From Nissolia schottii (lineage: Eukaryota > Streptophyta > Magnoliopsida > Fabales > Fabaceae), in NCBI GenBank assembly GCA_003254905.1, contig QANU01005526.1, forward strand, positions 65,887-129,886: a stretch of DNA of 64,000 nt. Reading direction: 5' to 3'. The position numbers were made by a program, and so were the translations under genes. Each line of letters starts with the position of its first letter. Positions within the stretch are counted from its first letter, which is position 1. Shown here one piece after another: positions 49,731-61,883 of the stretch. The notes beneath the pieces were generated by a model. The model was not told the origin of the DNA. It saw nothing but the letters and a program-made list of their open reading frames with translations, and did no database searches.

Positions 49731-50200
49731 CTTGACGTATTGTTAGAAGTCGCCACAAATCCCCTTCCTCCCTCCAACTGTGGCATAAGCAATCACATTA
49801 AAAAGTATAAGATGCAATGAAACAAGTAACAAACCAATGGCACGCATCAAACGAGAAGATCCTTAATAATGTCAAGTATCATGAGATTATGAATTAGTAA
49901 AACAATAGAATAAACCCCAGATTCAGAATAGATCTACAAAATGATTTAATTTTAAGGAATGACAGTAGGAAACATGAAAAACAAAAGGACGACGAAGAAG
50001 AAGAGGAATTAGAGTGGATCTTGAAATGGGAGACGAAAGAGAATTTTTGAAGAACAAAATTGGATCAATTACCAAATTTGAAGCTCCTCCTGCAACTGCT
50101 GCTCCCAGAAACGAATGAGAGTGTCAAAATTAGTTGTTCCTTGCCGGAGCGATGCCCCTTTCTTCTTCGACACTTTACACCCGAAGTTTTTCTTTTCTGG
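49731..50200 (-). other. 5' UTR exons of the Kish gene
   Basis: One untranslated exon ends at 50073 (TTTG|GTAATTG) and begins around 50160-50200. A second, 49731-49777, runs from an acceptor (CCACAG) to the start codon at 49728-49730. The intron between them is 49778-50072. The 5' flank has a TG microsatellite at 50253-50274 and, on the minus strand, an AAACCCTTAA telo-box-like motif near 50277-50286. Confidence 0.65.
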
Positions 50201-50252
50201 TGCTTTTTTTGGGTTATAATTTACCGGTTTTTCTTCTTATTCTTCTCTTTTA

Positions 50253-50274
50253 TGTGTGTGTGTGTGTGTGTGTG
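50253..50274. repeat. (TG)n microsatellite upstream of Kish
   Basis: About 22 bp of TG repeat in the probable promoter region. Confidence 0.9.
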
Positions 50275-50483
50275 GTTAAGGGTTTACAGCCAATTTTACC
50301 AGTATTGATAGTAAATTTTAAATTTTAATTTTGTTTAAAAGTTAAAATAAAAATATCTTGCAATGCACGTAATAAGTAATAATTATGATCAGGGTATCAG
50401 TATCCCACATTATAAGCAAGATACCAAAACAATCTCATACATATATAATGCTCATTTTGATTCTTGAAAATGTAAGCTCAAGT

Positions 50484-50918
50484 CACTTTGGTCCTTGAAA
50501 TTTAAATTTTGACTTTTTAATCATTGAAATTGTAAGTTGTAGGTCAAATTAGTCCATCAATTGATTATCATTACTATTTTGTCACATTTTCATTGAATTA
50601 TCACATTAAAAGGGACACTAACAACAATTGATATTGCAAATGAGTTATAACTTTACTTGAAACTACAAATGAGGTTGCTAGAACAGTTATGGTGGTAATG
50701 AAGTTGCATTAGCAACTAAGATTTGTAACTTCAAGTGTCATCATAACAATATTTTTAGCCTTCAGTGTCGCTAAACAACCTTTGTTGTTTTCACATTCTC
50801 ATTTAATATAAAAAATTAGTGAAATTATGACAATACAATAATAATGAATTGATGAACTAATTTGACCTGCAAATTAAGGATTAAAAAGTCATATTTTGAA
50901 TTTCAAGGACCAAATAGT
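50484..50918. mobile_element. Foldback MITE-like element, about 435 bp
   Basis: The left arm (about 50484-50600, starting ACTTTGGTCCTTGAAATT and including GGTCAAATTAGTCCATCAAT) matches the complement of the right arm (about 50800-50918, starting ACTATTTGGTCCTTGAAATT and including GGTCAAATTAGTTCATCAAT). About 100 bp of each arm pair, with mismatches. The central 200 bp encode nothing. Exact ends and target duplication are not resolved. Confidence 0.65.
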
Positions 50919-52156
50919 CTCCAATAATTAATTAGGAGTGGAACAAGTTATAAATTATCAGTAAACACAGCACCTCCAATTAATCATAATCCTAGAATTA
51001 CCACATGAAAGATATTATGAAACTAATCCTCCATGAGTGGAGGATAAAAACTCATGATGATAAATTAATTAAATAAAAGTAGAAACAAATCTAAAAATAA
51101 TAAAGAACCTGAATTAAATTAATGGAAAGAAAGACATATATACAAATTGTAAAAATTGCATGGTCAATCAAGAATCACTTAAGGACTTTGTAAGGTTGTA
51201 ACTTGGCTAGGCTTTCAATGAAACTTGGTTTTTCTGGATAATCAAGCTCTTCCTAACTAAGAGAGCAATCAAATAAGAATTTTCACACTAACTCCTGCAA
51301 CTCTCGATTATTTGCCTCACCAATCCCTTTGTCTCCCTTTCTTACATAACAACTTCATTTTCAACCCTTTTAAATCTTCTTTTTTTTTTTTCCCACCATT
51401 TTCTCAATCCTTTTCTCTTTTTCTTCACTGTTCTTTTTTTTTTTTTTCCTCTTTTATAGGTAAGATTGAGAAAAAGGTTGTCCATATTCACCATTTTCTC
51501 ATATCTTATAGACCGACTGACTTTATGTATTCTGCCCTGACCGTGAAACTTTGTGGCTTGTTTGGAAGGTGAATCATTTTCCAATACGAAATTTCATTCA
51601 ATTTACTAATAAAATGAAATTAAAAACTATACCACAGGAACTTATGAGAAAATTTTGGTTTATTTGAGAGTTATTGAGAGCAAAAGAGTGTTAGTCAAGA
51701 GAGATTTTTTGTTTTATGTTCCTTAGTTTTTGAAAGGTTTTGTTCTTGGAATTTGTTATTGATGTTTGTATTTAGAAGATTTGTGAAAGAAAAGAGCTTT
51801 GAAGTGTTTGAACAACGACGTAGACTAATCCTAACATTTGATAATCGAACCAGTATAAATCTTGTGTGTTCATTTTTATTCCTTTCACTCTTCGTGCTTC
51901 TGACCATTAGAAAGAAACTCTGTTTTATTTTTAAAAAAAGCTTTATTTCATATTTCAGAAAACTTGTCTCTCTGAACATAATGAGATTCTCTCTTAAAAT
52001 TTTAAGAGATAATTTTTCTAATAAGAAAGATATTTGGTTTTCTTAAAAGTATTTGTTTAGATTCAGCCTCCCTCCTCTAAGCCATATAAAACCATGATGT
52101 GGATTCCAAATCAATGATGCAAGGAAAAAGTTTCAATTTAGAAGCTGAGATCTTAC
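50919..52156. other. Intergenic DNA with polypyrimidine tracts
   Basis: No supported gene. T/C-rich runs occupy 51378-51450. Open frames there reflect low complexity. Confidence 0.5.
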
Positions 52157-52595
52157 CAAGATTCCTTTCAAAGTTGATCATGAAATACGTGATTACACCA
52201 AATAATATTGTCTGAAGAAAAATGTATGGGATCTCCGCTAGCCTCAGTAAATCAGATTAATAATCATGAATACGTAATATATGCATAGGAAATTTAAACT
52301 TGAAGTTTGATATCAGCGTGCATCGACACCTACCTGGGCCACCGCACATGCCATTGGAGAGTACATTCCAGCTGCTTTCTCTCTATAAAACACCGTCCTT
52401 TCTATGGAAACAACTGACTGCACTGAAGAGGCATTGTTCACCCCAAGAAACAAGCACACAGCAAAAAGGGCACCCATAACTACAGACAGAATAGTTATTA
52501 CTACTTTTGTGATTGTTTGTTTTTTTTTTTTTTTGACAAATGAGGGATCGTGAAGGATGCATACCTTTTTGAACCAAAGTCCCAAAATATGAACC

Positions 52596-53245
52596 TGTTC
52601 GCAAGTAATTCGGATAGGGTACGAGATTACCTGAACGGTAAGGGAGGCGTCTTGACGGAAGCTCTAAGACTGAGGGCGATGGCTCCGAGCAGGTTCGGAG
52701 GTCTGGACGAGGGCTCTGAGCGGGTTCGGAGGCTCGGACGGAAGCTTCAAGCGGATTCCTTTCGGAGAGAGTGCGGCGGCGGGGTGTACCTGCAAAGGCA
52801 CTCCGACGCTCAAGTAAGCACAGGGATTAGGAGAGTTCTCTAAGAGGAGAATGAGAGATACCTGGTGACCCGAGGGGTCATGTGCTTTTATAGATGAGCT
52901 TAGAATGCAAAGATAGAGGTAAGATAGAGATAAAGCATGGGGGTTTGCTTATCCGCTCCCCAGTTTATCTTTTCCCGCTTATCCAGGAGTTGGTTGCGGA
53001 CCTGGGAGGAGAGGTTGCCGCTACCTCCTCTTGGCCTTGCTAGGCCGGACCGAGTTCGAAGTCTTTGGATTTACGACCTTCTCCTCCTCTAAGCGCCATG
53101 AAGCTTCTCTCTTGGGGCCGATCCGACTAAGTGGAGAGCCTCTTCTGCTCCTTAGTGGGTTGGGCCCTTTGGGTCTTTAGAGAACGTGAGCTCCTCTCCC
53201 TCTTAGAGGGCTAGAGCTCTCGGACCCGATTTTTATCCCATAACA
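52596..53245 (-). mobile_element. Solo LTR, 650 bp, inserted in an exon of the ABCG pseudogene
   Basis: On the minus strand it runs TGTTATGGG...GCGAACA, with TGTT/AACA ends. The flanks GAACC (52591-52595) and AAACC (53246-53250) match at 4 of 5 bases, a 5-bp target duplication. It is much more GC-rich than its surroundings. A TATA box, CTATAAAAG (complement of 52885-52893), points along the minus strand and is followed by a GAGCGTCGGAGTGCCTTTGC stretch familiar from plant LTR leaders. No internal region remains. Confidence 0.8.
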
Positions 53246-53601
53246 AAACCAAATATCAAGGCACTTAGTGAATAGCAGCCTCATTGCATTGTATTGTGGA
53301 CTTCTCCAGTACACAAGATTTTGTTTCCATAAACACTTGATAAATTGCAGGCACATATTTTGTGAATATAGTGTCAAACTTCAACGGTTGTGAGCCAGCA
53401 GGAGGTTGTTTATTTTGCTCAATAGAAGCTTCCACTCCCCTGAGGTAAGAATGTGACACAAACCTTGATCATTAATCTCACTAGAAAAACAATTTTTTTA
53501 TGCATAAGTTTGTAAGTGTAAACTGATTTTTTCCCTCTCATAAATTTACTTAATCATTCAATTATGTATTGTTAGGTAAGCAAAAGTATTTGACGTGTCA
53601 C

Positions 53602-53604
<3 letters not shown>

Positions 53605-53647
<43 letters not shown>
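53605..53647. repeat. (AT)n microsatellite
   Basis: About 43 bp of TA repeat in an intron position of the ABCG pseudogene. Confidence 0.95.
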
Positions 53648-53651
<4 letters not shown>

Positions 53652-54926
53652 TCCTCATTTAATGAAATGACAATATAAAGTTATCAAAATTAATCTTTTT
53701 ATTCCTCATCATATCCCTCAAATACAGAAAGTAACAAAAATAAAAGTCACCTAAATTGCTCAGACTTTTCGTAGGCATCGGCAGAGTCTATACTAAGTTT
53801 CTCTTCCATGGAAGATGTGGTAACCTCAAGCATCCAAGTAGCTGGATTGTAGTCACTGAGGATTGGGGAGATTCCCTCGATACTCTGTAGAAAAAATAGG
53901 AAGGAAATGCCAAAACTATTAAGGAAAGCAGCAAGCAAGGTAGAAATTGTTGATTGAGGAATATGAATTCGGAAAAAGTAGAAAAGGAAATAATTGAAAA
54001 GCAGGGTCACCTGAAAATACTTTATCATTATATCTGATTGCTTACCAATGTTCCCTCCATATATGACTCGCCCTCCTCGTTTCATAAGAAGTAACTGGGA
54101 ATGATAGAACCTAAGTTCAGACCCTTTGAGATATTACTACTTAATCGTCACAGATATCATAGCAGAAAATTGATTACAAAATATTAGCAATTGAATAACT
54201 GACCTCATCAAATGCTTCAAATATTTCAATGCTTTGTTGATGAATGGTGCAAGCCACCGTTCTTCCAGTGTCGACGGTATTGCGAACAGTTCTCATAACT
54301 ATGGCAGCTGCACGAGCATCAAGCTCCACTGCAATTGTTAACCTCTTTCTCTGCTCTGTTGATAAGCCAGAAGTACCAGGCATTCCAACCAAAGCATGCC
54401 TTAAACTATCAAGCTCTGCTAGTTTCATCACTTGTTCAACAAATTCCTACAGAGCAGGTCACTCACTATGTCAGTAAATTTCTCGCATAGAAGTAAAATT
54501 TACAACTATGGAAGGAACTAGCATTCCTTTCGAAACTTTAATGATGCAGAAAAGCATAGCGACTCCTCAACTGTCACGTGAGGAGAATGTATGTGATTTG
54601 GTTCAACATATATATCCCGCTACTGTAGCAAATGTGCGTTGCTCTTTTGGGTAACCAGATATTCTAACATGGCCCTCGATGTATCCTCCTGTTTTCCTGC
54701 CAGCAAGAACATCCATCAAAGTCCACTTGCACCCATTAATGCTGTTAGGACACCTGGTGCAAAAACCCCCACTCACATTTGACAAGAGCTTCAGCCTAGT
54801 TTCAGTTACCCCTTGATTTCTTATCTCCTACCGAAACAAGTAAAGTTCATTTCAAAAACATTCAATGGAAAATTGAAAACTTTTCTTGTGTGTGTTCATC
54901 ACTTCATCTTTTAAAAGAAATGTTTT

Positions 54927-55045
54927 CAGGGAGATTGAAAACAAGGTTGAATCTATGCCTCATTTATTCGTTGGTTGTGATTTTGCGGGGCGAACATGGT
55001 GTTATTATCTCAAGAAAGAGGATTTTTGTGGCCATGCCCGATAAA
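54927..55045 (+). pseudogene. Small zf-RVT (LINE) fragment
   Basis: The plus-strand frame IENKVESMPHLFVGCDFAGR followed by TW resembles the cysteine/histidine motif of the zf-RVT domain of plant LINEs (ExxxHLFxxC). It is isolated and short. Confidence 0.4.
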
Positions 55046-56940
55046 TATGGCGATATTCAAGGTTGACCGTTGCAGAGTTTTTAATACCATGTCCTTCATC
55101 AATGCCTTTCTTCCTTTTCTTCCATGATTCCTGCTAACACGAGCTGCACTTTCTCTTTTTTGTTTTACTGTGAATTCAGCTCTCCCTCTCTTTGTTTAAT
55201 TTATTTCTTTCCTTTCTTCAAGGATTCACCCAAATTTTCTCCTTGATAGCTTTATGGAGGTTTTCCATCACGTTTTCCATCTTTCTTTCTTTTCATTCTT
55301 CCCTTAACTTTAGTTGATACGAGCTGCACTTGTTGCAGCTTGATATCAGCACTTTCTCGTTTCTTTTCTTCCTTTCCTTTCTCAAGGATTTGGCTGACAA
55401 CTTTATTTCCTTTTAAAATTTTCCCTGATAGCTTCTTTTCAGCCCCATAGGAAATATAAATTTCGTTTTCCCATGCTTTCTTTGTCAGACTTGTCCTTTT
55501 CATTTCTTTCCATTCTTTATCTTCATTTGACTTTTTCTTCCCTTTCTTTCTTTATTAAAAAAATTCTTTTCTCTTTTGCCGACATTCTTGCTTTCTTTTC
55601 TTTCTTTGTTTGAAGTCTTTTGGGCCGTGAGTTTTGGGCTCTTCTGCTACATCCTTTCCCCTTATTTTAGTCTGTTAAAAGACGATTAGGCCACAATCCT
55701 TTTTCCCTTTTCCTTTGTTTGGGTTGTATTTTATTGGGCTTCAACTCTTTCTTTTTATTAAAAACACTTAACACATATTAAAAGGTTCACGCAATGTTTT
55801 TCATCATATTTAATTTTACAAATTGAATCATCACAATTGATCCATTACCATCTCCATCAGAACTCTTTTCTGAGTCCTCAACATGAGAAAGGATAACTGT
55901 TGTTGGTTTTTGGAGCGCTGTTGCGTGCAAAAAAGTAAAGTAAGAAAGAGCATAAAACAAGTATCCTTGATTGAATATTATGACTCTCAGTGGTGATCAA
56001 CCATTGCATGGTAAAAGAAATTGTGTTCATTTAAATTTATATGGCCTCGAAGAATGAGCCCCGTATTGAGCTTGATCCTTTTTAGATGTCACCTGACATA
56101 GGAAAATACCAAAGATCAGCAAAGCAATAGATTCGGCAAGCTTTAGACCATTTAAAAGAAAATAAATGTTATTTAGACATAGTTTTCTAGTCATCCAAAT
56201 CAACATTGGCTTCGTGGATAAAAGAGTGGGGAATTCAAGTATATGTGACTGGTGAATGTGGTCCAACAATCATTTCTCCTAGAGAATGAAAAATGAAAAA
56301 AATTCAACACAAAAAACTTGTCATTGCTTGATACAACTTTTCAACTTCAATCCATGATTTCATAGTGTATAAACTCTTCTGTTGTAGACGCAGTCACCAC
56401 ATATAGAGATTAACAATTTGTATTGTCTAGAGACCTGGAATTGGAACCTCTCATGTTCAAAATGGTTATGTTTGGTCATGCTAAAAGAAGACTTTGGACA
56501 AGTAAAATTTTCTTAAAATTGATAGAACTCAATTCAAATTTTTATATCCAAACCCCTAAAAGCTTATAATATCTTAGAACAACCTAACATCACTACCAAA
56601 AAGTTGTATAAACTATTTTAAGTTCGTCGAATATTTTATTATACGTTACTTCGCTATCAATGTCCCCTAATATCAAAAACACAAATTACAATTGAAATCT
56701 CCTTTACATTGTACAATACATTTCACTCTACAAGTATAAGAAAATCTTCATCTGAAAATCAAAAGGAGATGGGAAACAAAAAAAAACTTGAGGGACTGAA
56801 TTTTGGAACCTCTTTGTATACAACATCAAAGAGGTAACAAATAATCTAGTTAGATTAAGTAACTTAATCGTAACAAGAGCCTCCCTAAACCCTATCATAA
56901 CGATAAAGCAAATCCTAATATCAAATTAGAAGTTGCAACA
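55046..56940. other. Repeat-derived spacer between ABCG pseudogene pieces
   Basis: 55100-55700 is pyrimidine-rich and carries the phrase ACGAGCTGCACTT twice (about 55139 and 55320). No gene. The segment sits where the NBD1 end and first membrane domain of the transporter should be, so it replaced or displaced them. Confidence 0.45.
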
Positions 56941-57196
56941 AAACTGTAGAGATGGGGAGAAAGAGACCACACCAGTTGTAACTCTCTTCTTTTGGCCACC
57001 AGAGGCACCCCTTATCATATCATTTCCAACAATAGTATCGGAACACACATCAAGACCAAGCACTTTCAAGACTAAATCCGTCATCACAGTGCCTTTTGCC
57101 ACAGACAGATGCTGCTTGCAAAGGGTGTTCCGGTTAAGCTTAACAGGGTCTGATCAAGCGATTAACGAGTTGATTGATGAGGTATTAAGTTTTATG

Positions 57197-57402
57197 TGTT
57201 AGGATAGAAAGGGGGATAGAGAGAACAGAGAGGGATAGAGAGGAAGCAGAGAATGAGAGTGAGAAATGTATATTCCAATCAATGAGTATGCCTTCTGCTT
57301 ACAAGCACCATATAACAGCAAATCAGTTACAATGCCAGCTGTTATTCAGTTATAGCTGCCTAACTAACTATTTTACCCACCCTATCAATTACATGTGCAT
57401 CA
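57197..57402 (-). repeat. 3' LTR of the chromovirus
   Basis: 206 bp, and the same length as the other LTR. It follows the polypurine tract when read on the minus strand. Confidence 0.95.
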
Positions 57403-57431
57403 TATCCCCCCCCTTAAGAATTTCCTTGTCC

Positions 57432-60400
57432 TCAAGGAATCACAAAGGCTGGATACATTTTCTTGAGGTCATATAGGACTTCCCAAGTAGCTTCCTCTTC
57501 TAACTCTCCCTTCCATTGCACCAACACTTCGGTAATGGCATGGTGACGCCGCTGCACCATGCGGCGTTGCAGAATCTTCCACGGCTCCTTAGGGGTATCC
57601 AAATGGCCCCATTCTTGTGGGAGAGCTCGCAGCTGAATAGCCGGATTCCGGCACGGCTTAAGGAGCGAAACATGGAACGTGGGGTGAATCTTAGAGTCCA
57701 CTGGCAGCTTCAAGGTGTATGCAACCTCCCCAACCTTGCGGAGGATCTGATAGGGGCCAAAATAACGGGGTGACAGCTTCTCGGAGGCGCGGTGCTGCGT
57801 GGACTGCTGTCTATATGGTTGGAGCTTCAAAAATACCCATTCCCCCTCCTTGAACACCCGCTCCGTCCGGTGCCTATCTGCCAACCTTTTCATCCGCGCC
57901 TGGGCAGCACCTAAATTCTCTTTCAGCTTCCGCAGCATGGCTTCACGGGCAACAAAGCTTCGGTCCACTGCTTCAACCGGAGTGCTCTGCGGAAAATATG
58001 GGAGGTGAATAGGGGGAGGCTGCCCATACAGCACCTCGTATGGTGTAGCTTGGATTGCAGAGTGGAAGGTGGTGTTATACCACCATTCGGCCATTGGAAG
58101 CCACTTGTGCCACTCCTTGGGTTTCTGCCAACACATAGCACGCAGGTAGTGTTGCAGACAGCGATTTAAAACCTCAGTTTGGCCATCCGACTGAGGGTGG
58201 TATGCTGTGGACAGGTGCTGCGATACCCCCAGCTGCTGTAAAAAACTAGTCCAGAAATTGCTTGTGAACAGAGGGTCGCGATCGCTAACAATATTAGCAG
58301 GGGCGCCGTGTAATTTGTAGATGTCCCGGATGAAAACATCAGCTAAATGAGAGGCTGTAAAAGGGTGAGATAAAGCAATAAAGTGGGCATATTTGCTTAA
58401 GCGGTCCACAACGACCCATATCGTATCCTTCCCCTCCGATTTAGGCAAACTCTCAATAAAATCCATCGATATGCTAAGCCACACTCCCTCCGGAATCGGC
58501 AACGGCTGCAGCAAGCCAGGTGTGGCCACGGTTTCATACTTGCAGCGGAGGCAGGTCTCACACCCTTGGATAAACTGAGTGACATCCCTGCTGAGGCCTT
58601 TCCAATGAAACATAGCTTTTATCCGGTGAATCGAGGCCCGAATGCCTGAGTGCCCTCCTTGATGAGACGTGTGCAACCACTGCAGGATTAAATCCCTCAC
58701 AGCCTTGTCCCTAGGAACCAGCAGCCTATGTCCTTTGAAAATTAACCCATCCACCACCCTGTAGTGTCGATGCTGATCCGGGGCCGCTAGAATAGCTGAT
58801 TTCAGCTGCTGTATGTGTATATCATTTTGATACGCCTGCAATAGGAGAGCCCATAGTTCCGAGGACACTTGGGAAACCGCCATATGGAGTAGCTCCCCGT
58901 GAGAGGCTCGCGACAAGGAGTCAGCCGCTACATTTTCAGCCCCCTTCTTATACTGAATAGTGTAGGACAGCCCCATCAGCTTGGTGACCCACCGATATTG
59001 CGCCGGGGTCGATAACCGTTGCTCCAACAAGAACTTAAGGCTCTGCTGATCCGTACGGATGGTAAAGGTCTGAACTGAGAGGTATTGGTGCCATTTGGAG
59101 ACAGCATGGACCAGGGCCAATAACTCCCTGTCATACACGGATAGCAGCCGATTCTTGGGTGATAAAATTTTGCTAATGAAAGCAACAGGGTGCTGTTCCT
59201 GCATCAACACAGCCCCTATACCTGTGCTCGAAGCATCGGTCTCCACGACGAACGGTTTGGCCAAATCGGGAATGGCAAGAACAGGTGCTGTCACCAACGC
59301 CTGTTTCAGCTCCTGAAACGCAGCTGTAGCTGCAGCTGTCCACACAAAAGCATCTTTTCTCAACATATCGATGAGCGGAGAGGCTATGATGCTGTAATTG
59401 CGGATGAAACGCCTATAGTACCCCGTGAGACCCAAGAATCCCCTCAACTGCTTAATGGTCTGCGGGTTAGGCCAAGCTTGGACAGCATTAACTTTGGCAG
59501 GGTCCGTAGTCACCCCAGCTGCTGAAATAAAATGACCCAAGTACTCTATTGTCGGAGTGAAAAACGCACACTTGCTCCGCTTGGCAAAGAAATTGTTAGC
59601 CCTCAAAATTGTAAAAACCTGCTTAAGGTGCAGCACATGATCCTCCAAACAGGTACTATATACTAGGATATCATCAAAAAAAATGAGAACACACTTTCGC
59701 AGTAAAGGAGCAAAGAAAAAATTCATAGCACCTTGGAAAGTGGATGGCGCATTTGACAGCCCAAAAGGCATGACCACATATTCATACTGCCCCGCATGAG
59801 TTTGGAACGCCGTTTTCTCGATATCTTCCGGCCTCATACGGATTTGGTGGTACCCCGACCTCAAATCGAGCTTGGAGAAAATCTTGGCACCTCCTAATTC
59901 ATCGAGCAAATCCTCCACCAAGGGAATCGGAAACTTGGCCTTGATGGTCATGTCGTTCAATCGGCGATAATCGACACACATCCGCCAACTTCCATCCTTT
60001 TTCTTCACTAGCACAATAGGGGAAGCAAAGGGGGACGAGCTGTGCTGAATGACGCCTGAATCCAGCAATTCTTTAACCATCTTGTCAATGATATCCTTTT
60101 GTGCTGGGGGGTAACGATAGGGTCGCATAGCTGTGGGATTAGAGCCTTCCTTCAACACTATCTTATGGTCATGAACCCCTCGGAATGGTGGCAACTGCTT
60201 TGGCTCCTCAAAAATGTCCTGAAATTCCTCCAGGATTGCCAACTTTTGCTGCTCCACCTGCATGTTCTCATCCTCTTCGGCACGCACAGTACAGCAGGTT
60301 ATGTCCTTAAAACAGGGTATAATATGCAACATGAAACAAAATTTATCCTCCAGCATCATGTTATTCAACTTGGCAGCCTTCACCATTTTATTGGCTGCAC

Positions 60401-61883
60401 TTTTAATAGCTGTCAACTGCACCCTTTTTTCCCCCATGTTAAATTCCATAACTAGATTCTTGAAATCCCAAGTGATGGTTCCCCATTGTTTTAGCCACTG
60501 CATTCCTAGTATAAGATCACAGCTACTTAAAGGGATAGCAATAGCAGAAGTAAGAAATTCATACCCTTGCATCGACCAACGGATGTTCTCACAGCACCCT
60601 TCTCCTTGGATTAGGCCCCCATCCGCCACCGCAATCCGGACCGGCGCCATTGGTCGTAGTGATCCCACTCCCTCCTGGCACAACTTCTTGTTGATGAAAT
60701 TATGTGTGCTGCCCGTGTCAATGAGCACAAAGATGCGTCGCTTCCCAATCCACCCTGTTATCCGCATCATAGGCTGAGTGGACTCTCCATGGATCGCATT
60801 CAGCGAAACCGTGGGGTTCCCCTCCCCTGAACATATGTCCGGTTCATACTCAGATTCAGCAGGGGTATCATCCTCCCCTTCCTCCTCGTCCGTTTCCATG
60901 AAGAACACCTGGATCTTCTTCCGTTGGGGGCAGTTGTGATTAGGCGTGTATTTCTCGTGGCAGAAGTAGCACAAGTTCTTTGCTCGGTGGTCATCCATTT
61001 CCCTTGGGGACAGCTTCCTCTGGAAGGTGTAATTTGGTTTGCCCAAGATACTCTTCTGTTCCTCTTCCATACCCCCCTTCTTCTCCACCTTCTCCCCTTT
61101 CTTCTCCAGCACTGAATGCCCAGTCCTCTTGTCCTGCCACCCTGGTGTGGCGCTTTTAAAGAAGCTGCCTCGAGATTGGTGGAGCAGGGCCAAGCTCCTC
61201 GCCTGCAACTTCGCGATTCTGGTGGCCTCCAACAGTGTTCTTGGACCAAACAACTTGACACTGTTGCAGAGCTCCAAGTTGAGCCCGCCGATGAAGCATT
61301 GCAACTGCTGATCCTCATCCAAGCTTGTTCGGCACACCAGCTTGTCAAATTCTTCCTGATATTCCTCAAGACTGCCGTGCTGAGCTAGCCGCTTAAGTTC
61401 CTCCATAGGCGTGTCGAACTCCTTGCCGAATCGGACGCGCAGAGCGTTCGCGAAGTCATGCCAGGACAGCTTCCCGTCGTGGCGCTGTTCTAGATTCTGG
61501 AACCACCGAAACGAGCCTTCGTCCAACGCGATACTCGCCACCATCACTCTTTCTCCTTCCGGCGTCGCGTCGAGTGCGAAGAAGCGCTCGCACTTCGCAA
61601 TCCATAAACCGACGTCGTCACGCGAAAATTTAGGGAAATCCAGCCGCGTGAGTCGCGTGGGGACGCGATACTCGCCCTCGCCACCGCCGCGCCGTCGCTG
61701 ACCACCGCTAAGTTCCGCCATCTGTAACCCTAAGCCGCGCAAGGCGTCTTGAAGAGTATCGTGCTGCCTTTCGAATCGCCTTTCGAACCGCTCCTCCATC
61801 GCGTGCAACTGCGGCTCGATCGCCGCCATAATCCGTTCTTCCGATTCGCGCATCGCCGTCTGTAGCCTCGTCGCGTCAGCCAT
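57432..61883 (-). CDS. Gag-Pol polyprotein with chromodomain, 1483 aa
   Basis: A single uninterrupted frame from ATG 61883. The frame is open upstream to the LTR, but only through a non-ATG codon in the primer site. Domains in order: Gag (about 80-240); a zinc knuckle CYFCHEKYTPNHNC (about 303-316); protease with LIDTGSTHNF (about 385-394); reverse transcriptase with KLDLRSGYHQI, MPFGLSNAPSTFQ and the catalytic FFDD (about 733); RNase H with VETDASSTGIGAVL; integrase zinc region HTSHQGGHSG...CETCLRC (about 1069-1105), then DDE core motifs MDFIESLPK, VSDRDPLF and YHPQSDGQTEVLNRC; and a C-terminal chromodomain-like EVLVQWKGELEEEATWE. No stop or frame shift was seen. Chromodomains steer integration to marked chromatin. 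Gag and Pol are fused in one frame, as is common in this clade. Confidence 0.95.
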   Translation of the reverse strand: MADATRLQTAMRESEERIMAAIEPQLHAMEERFERRFERQHDTLQDALRGLGLQMAELSGGQRRRGGGEGEYRVPTRLTRLDFPKFSRDDVGLWIAKCERFFALDATPEGERVMVASIALDEGSFRWFQNLEQRHDGKLSWHDFANALRVRFGKEFDTPMEELKRLAQHGSLEEYQEEFDKLVCRTSLDEDQQLQCFIGGLNLELCNSVKLFGPRTLLEATRIAKLQARSLALLHQSRGSFFKSATPGWQDKRTGHSVLEKKGEKVEKKGGMEEEQKSILGKPNYTFQRKLSPREMDDHRAKNLCYFCHEKYTPNHNCPQRKKIQVFFMETDEEEGEDDTPAESEYEPDICSGEGNPTVSLNAIHGESTQPMMRITGWIGKRRIFVLIDTGSTHNFINKKLCQEGVGSLRPMAPVRIAVADGGLIQGEGCCENIRWSMQGYEFLTSAIAIPLSSCDLILGMQWLKQWGTITWDFKNLVMEFNMGEKRVQLTAIKSAANKMVKAAKLNNMMLEDKFCFMLHIIPCFKDITCCTVRAEEDENMQVEQQKLAILEEFQDIFEEPKQLPPFRGVHDHKIVLKEGSNPTAMRPYRYPPAQKDIIDKMVKELLDSGVIQHSSSPFASPIVLVKKKDGSWRMCVDYRRLNDMTIKAKFPIPLVEDLLDELGGAKIFSKLDLRSGYHQIRMRPEDIEKTAFQTHAGQYEYVVMPFGLSNAPSTFQGAMNFFFAPLLRKCVLIFFDDILVYSTCLEDHVLHLKQVFTILRANNFFAKRSKCAFFTPTIEYLGHFISAAGVTTDPAKVNAVQAWPNPQTIKQLRGFLGLTGYYRRFIRNYSIIASPLIDMLRKDAFVWTAAATAAFQELKQALVTAPVLAIPDLAKPFVVETDASSTGIGAVLMQEQHPVAFISKILSPKNRLLSVYDRELLALVHAVSKWHQYLSVQTFTIRTDQQSLKFLLEQRLSTPAQYRWVTKLMGLSYTIQYKKGAENVAADSLSRASHGELLHMAVSQVSSELWALLLQAYQNDIHIQQLKSAILAAPDQHRHYRVVDGLIFKGHRLLVPRDKAVRDLILQWLHTSHQGGHSGIRASIHRIKAMFHWKGLSRDVTQFIQGCETCLRCKYETVATPGLLQPLPIPEGVWLSISMDFIESLPKSEGKDTIWVVVDRLSKYAHFIALSHPFTASHLADVFIRDIYKLHGAPANIVSDRDPLFTSNFWTSFLQQLGVSQHLSTAYHPQSDGQTEVLNRCLQHYLRAMCWQKPKEWHKWLPMAEWWYNTTFHSAIQATPYEVLYGQPPPIHLPYFPQSTPVEAVDRSFVAREAMLRKLKENLGAAQARMKRLADRHRTERVFKEGEWVFLKLQPYRQQSTQHRASEKLSPRYFGPYQILRKVGEVAYTLKLPVDSKIHPTFHVSLLKPCRNPAIQLRALPQEWGHLDTPKEPWKILQRRMVQRRHHAITEVLVQWKGELEEEATWEVLYDLKKMYPAFVIP

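Noticed and set aside
51312-51584. Open frames on both strands
   Set aside because: Polypyrimidine/polypurine low-complexity sequence with Phe/Ser- or Lys-rich translation only.
60262-61388. Several plus-strand open frames of 90-170 codons
   Set aside because: Antisense shadows of the intact retrotransposon polyprotein.
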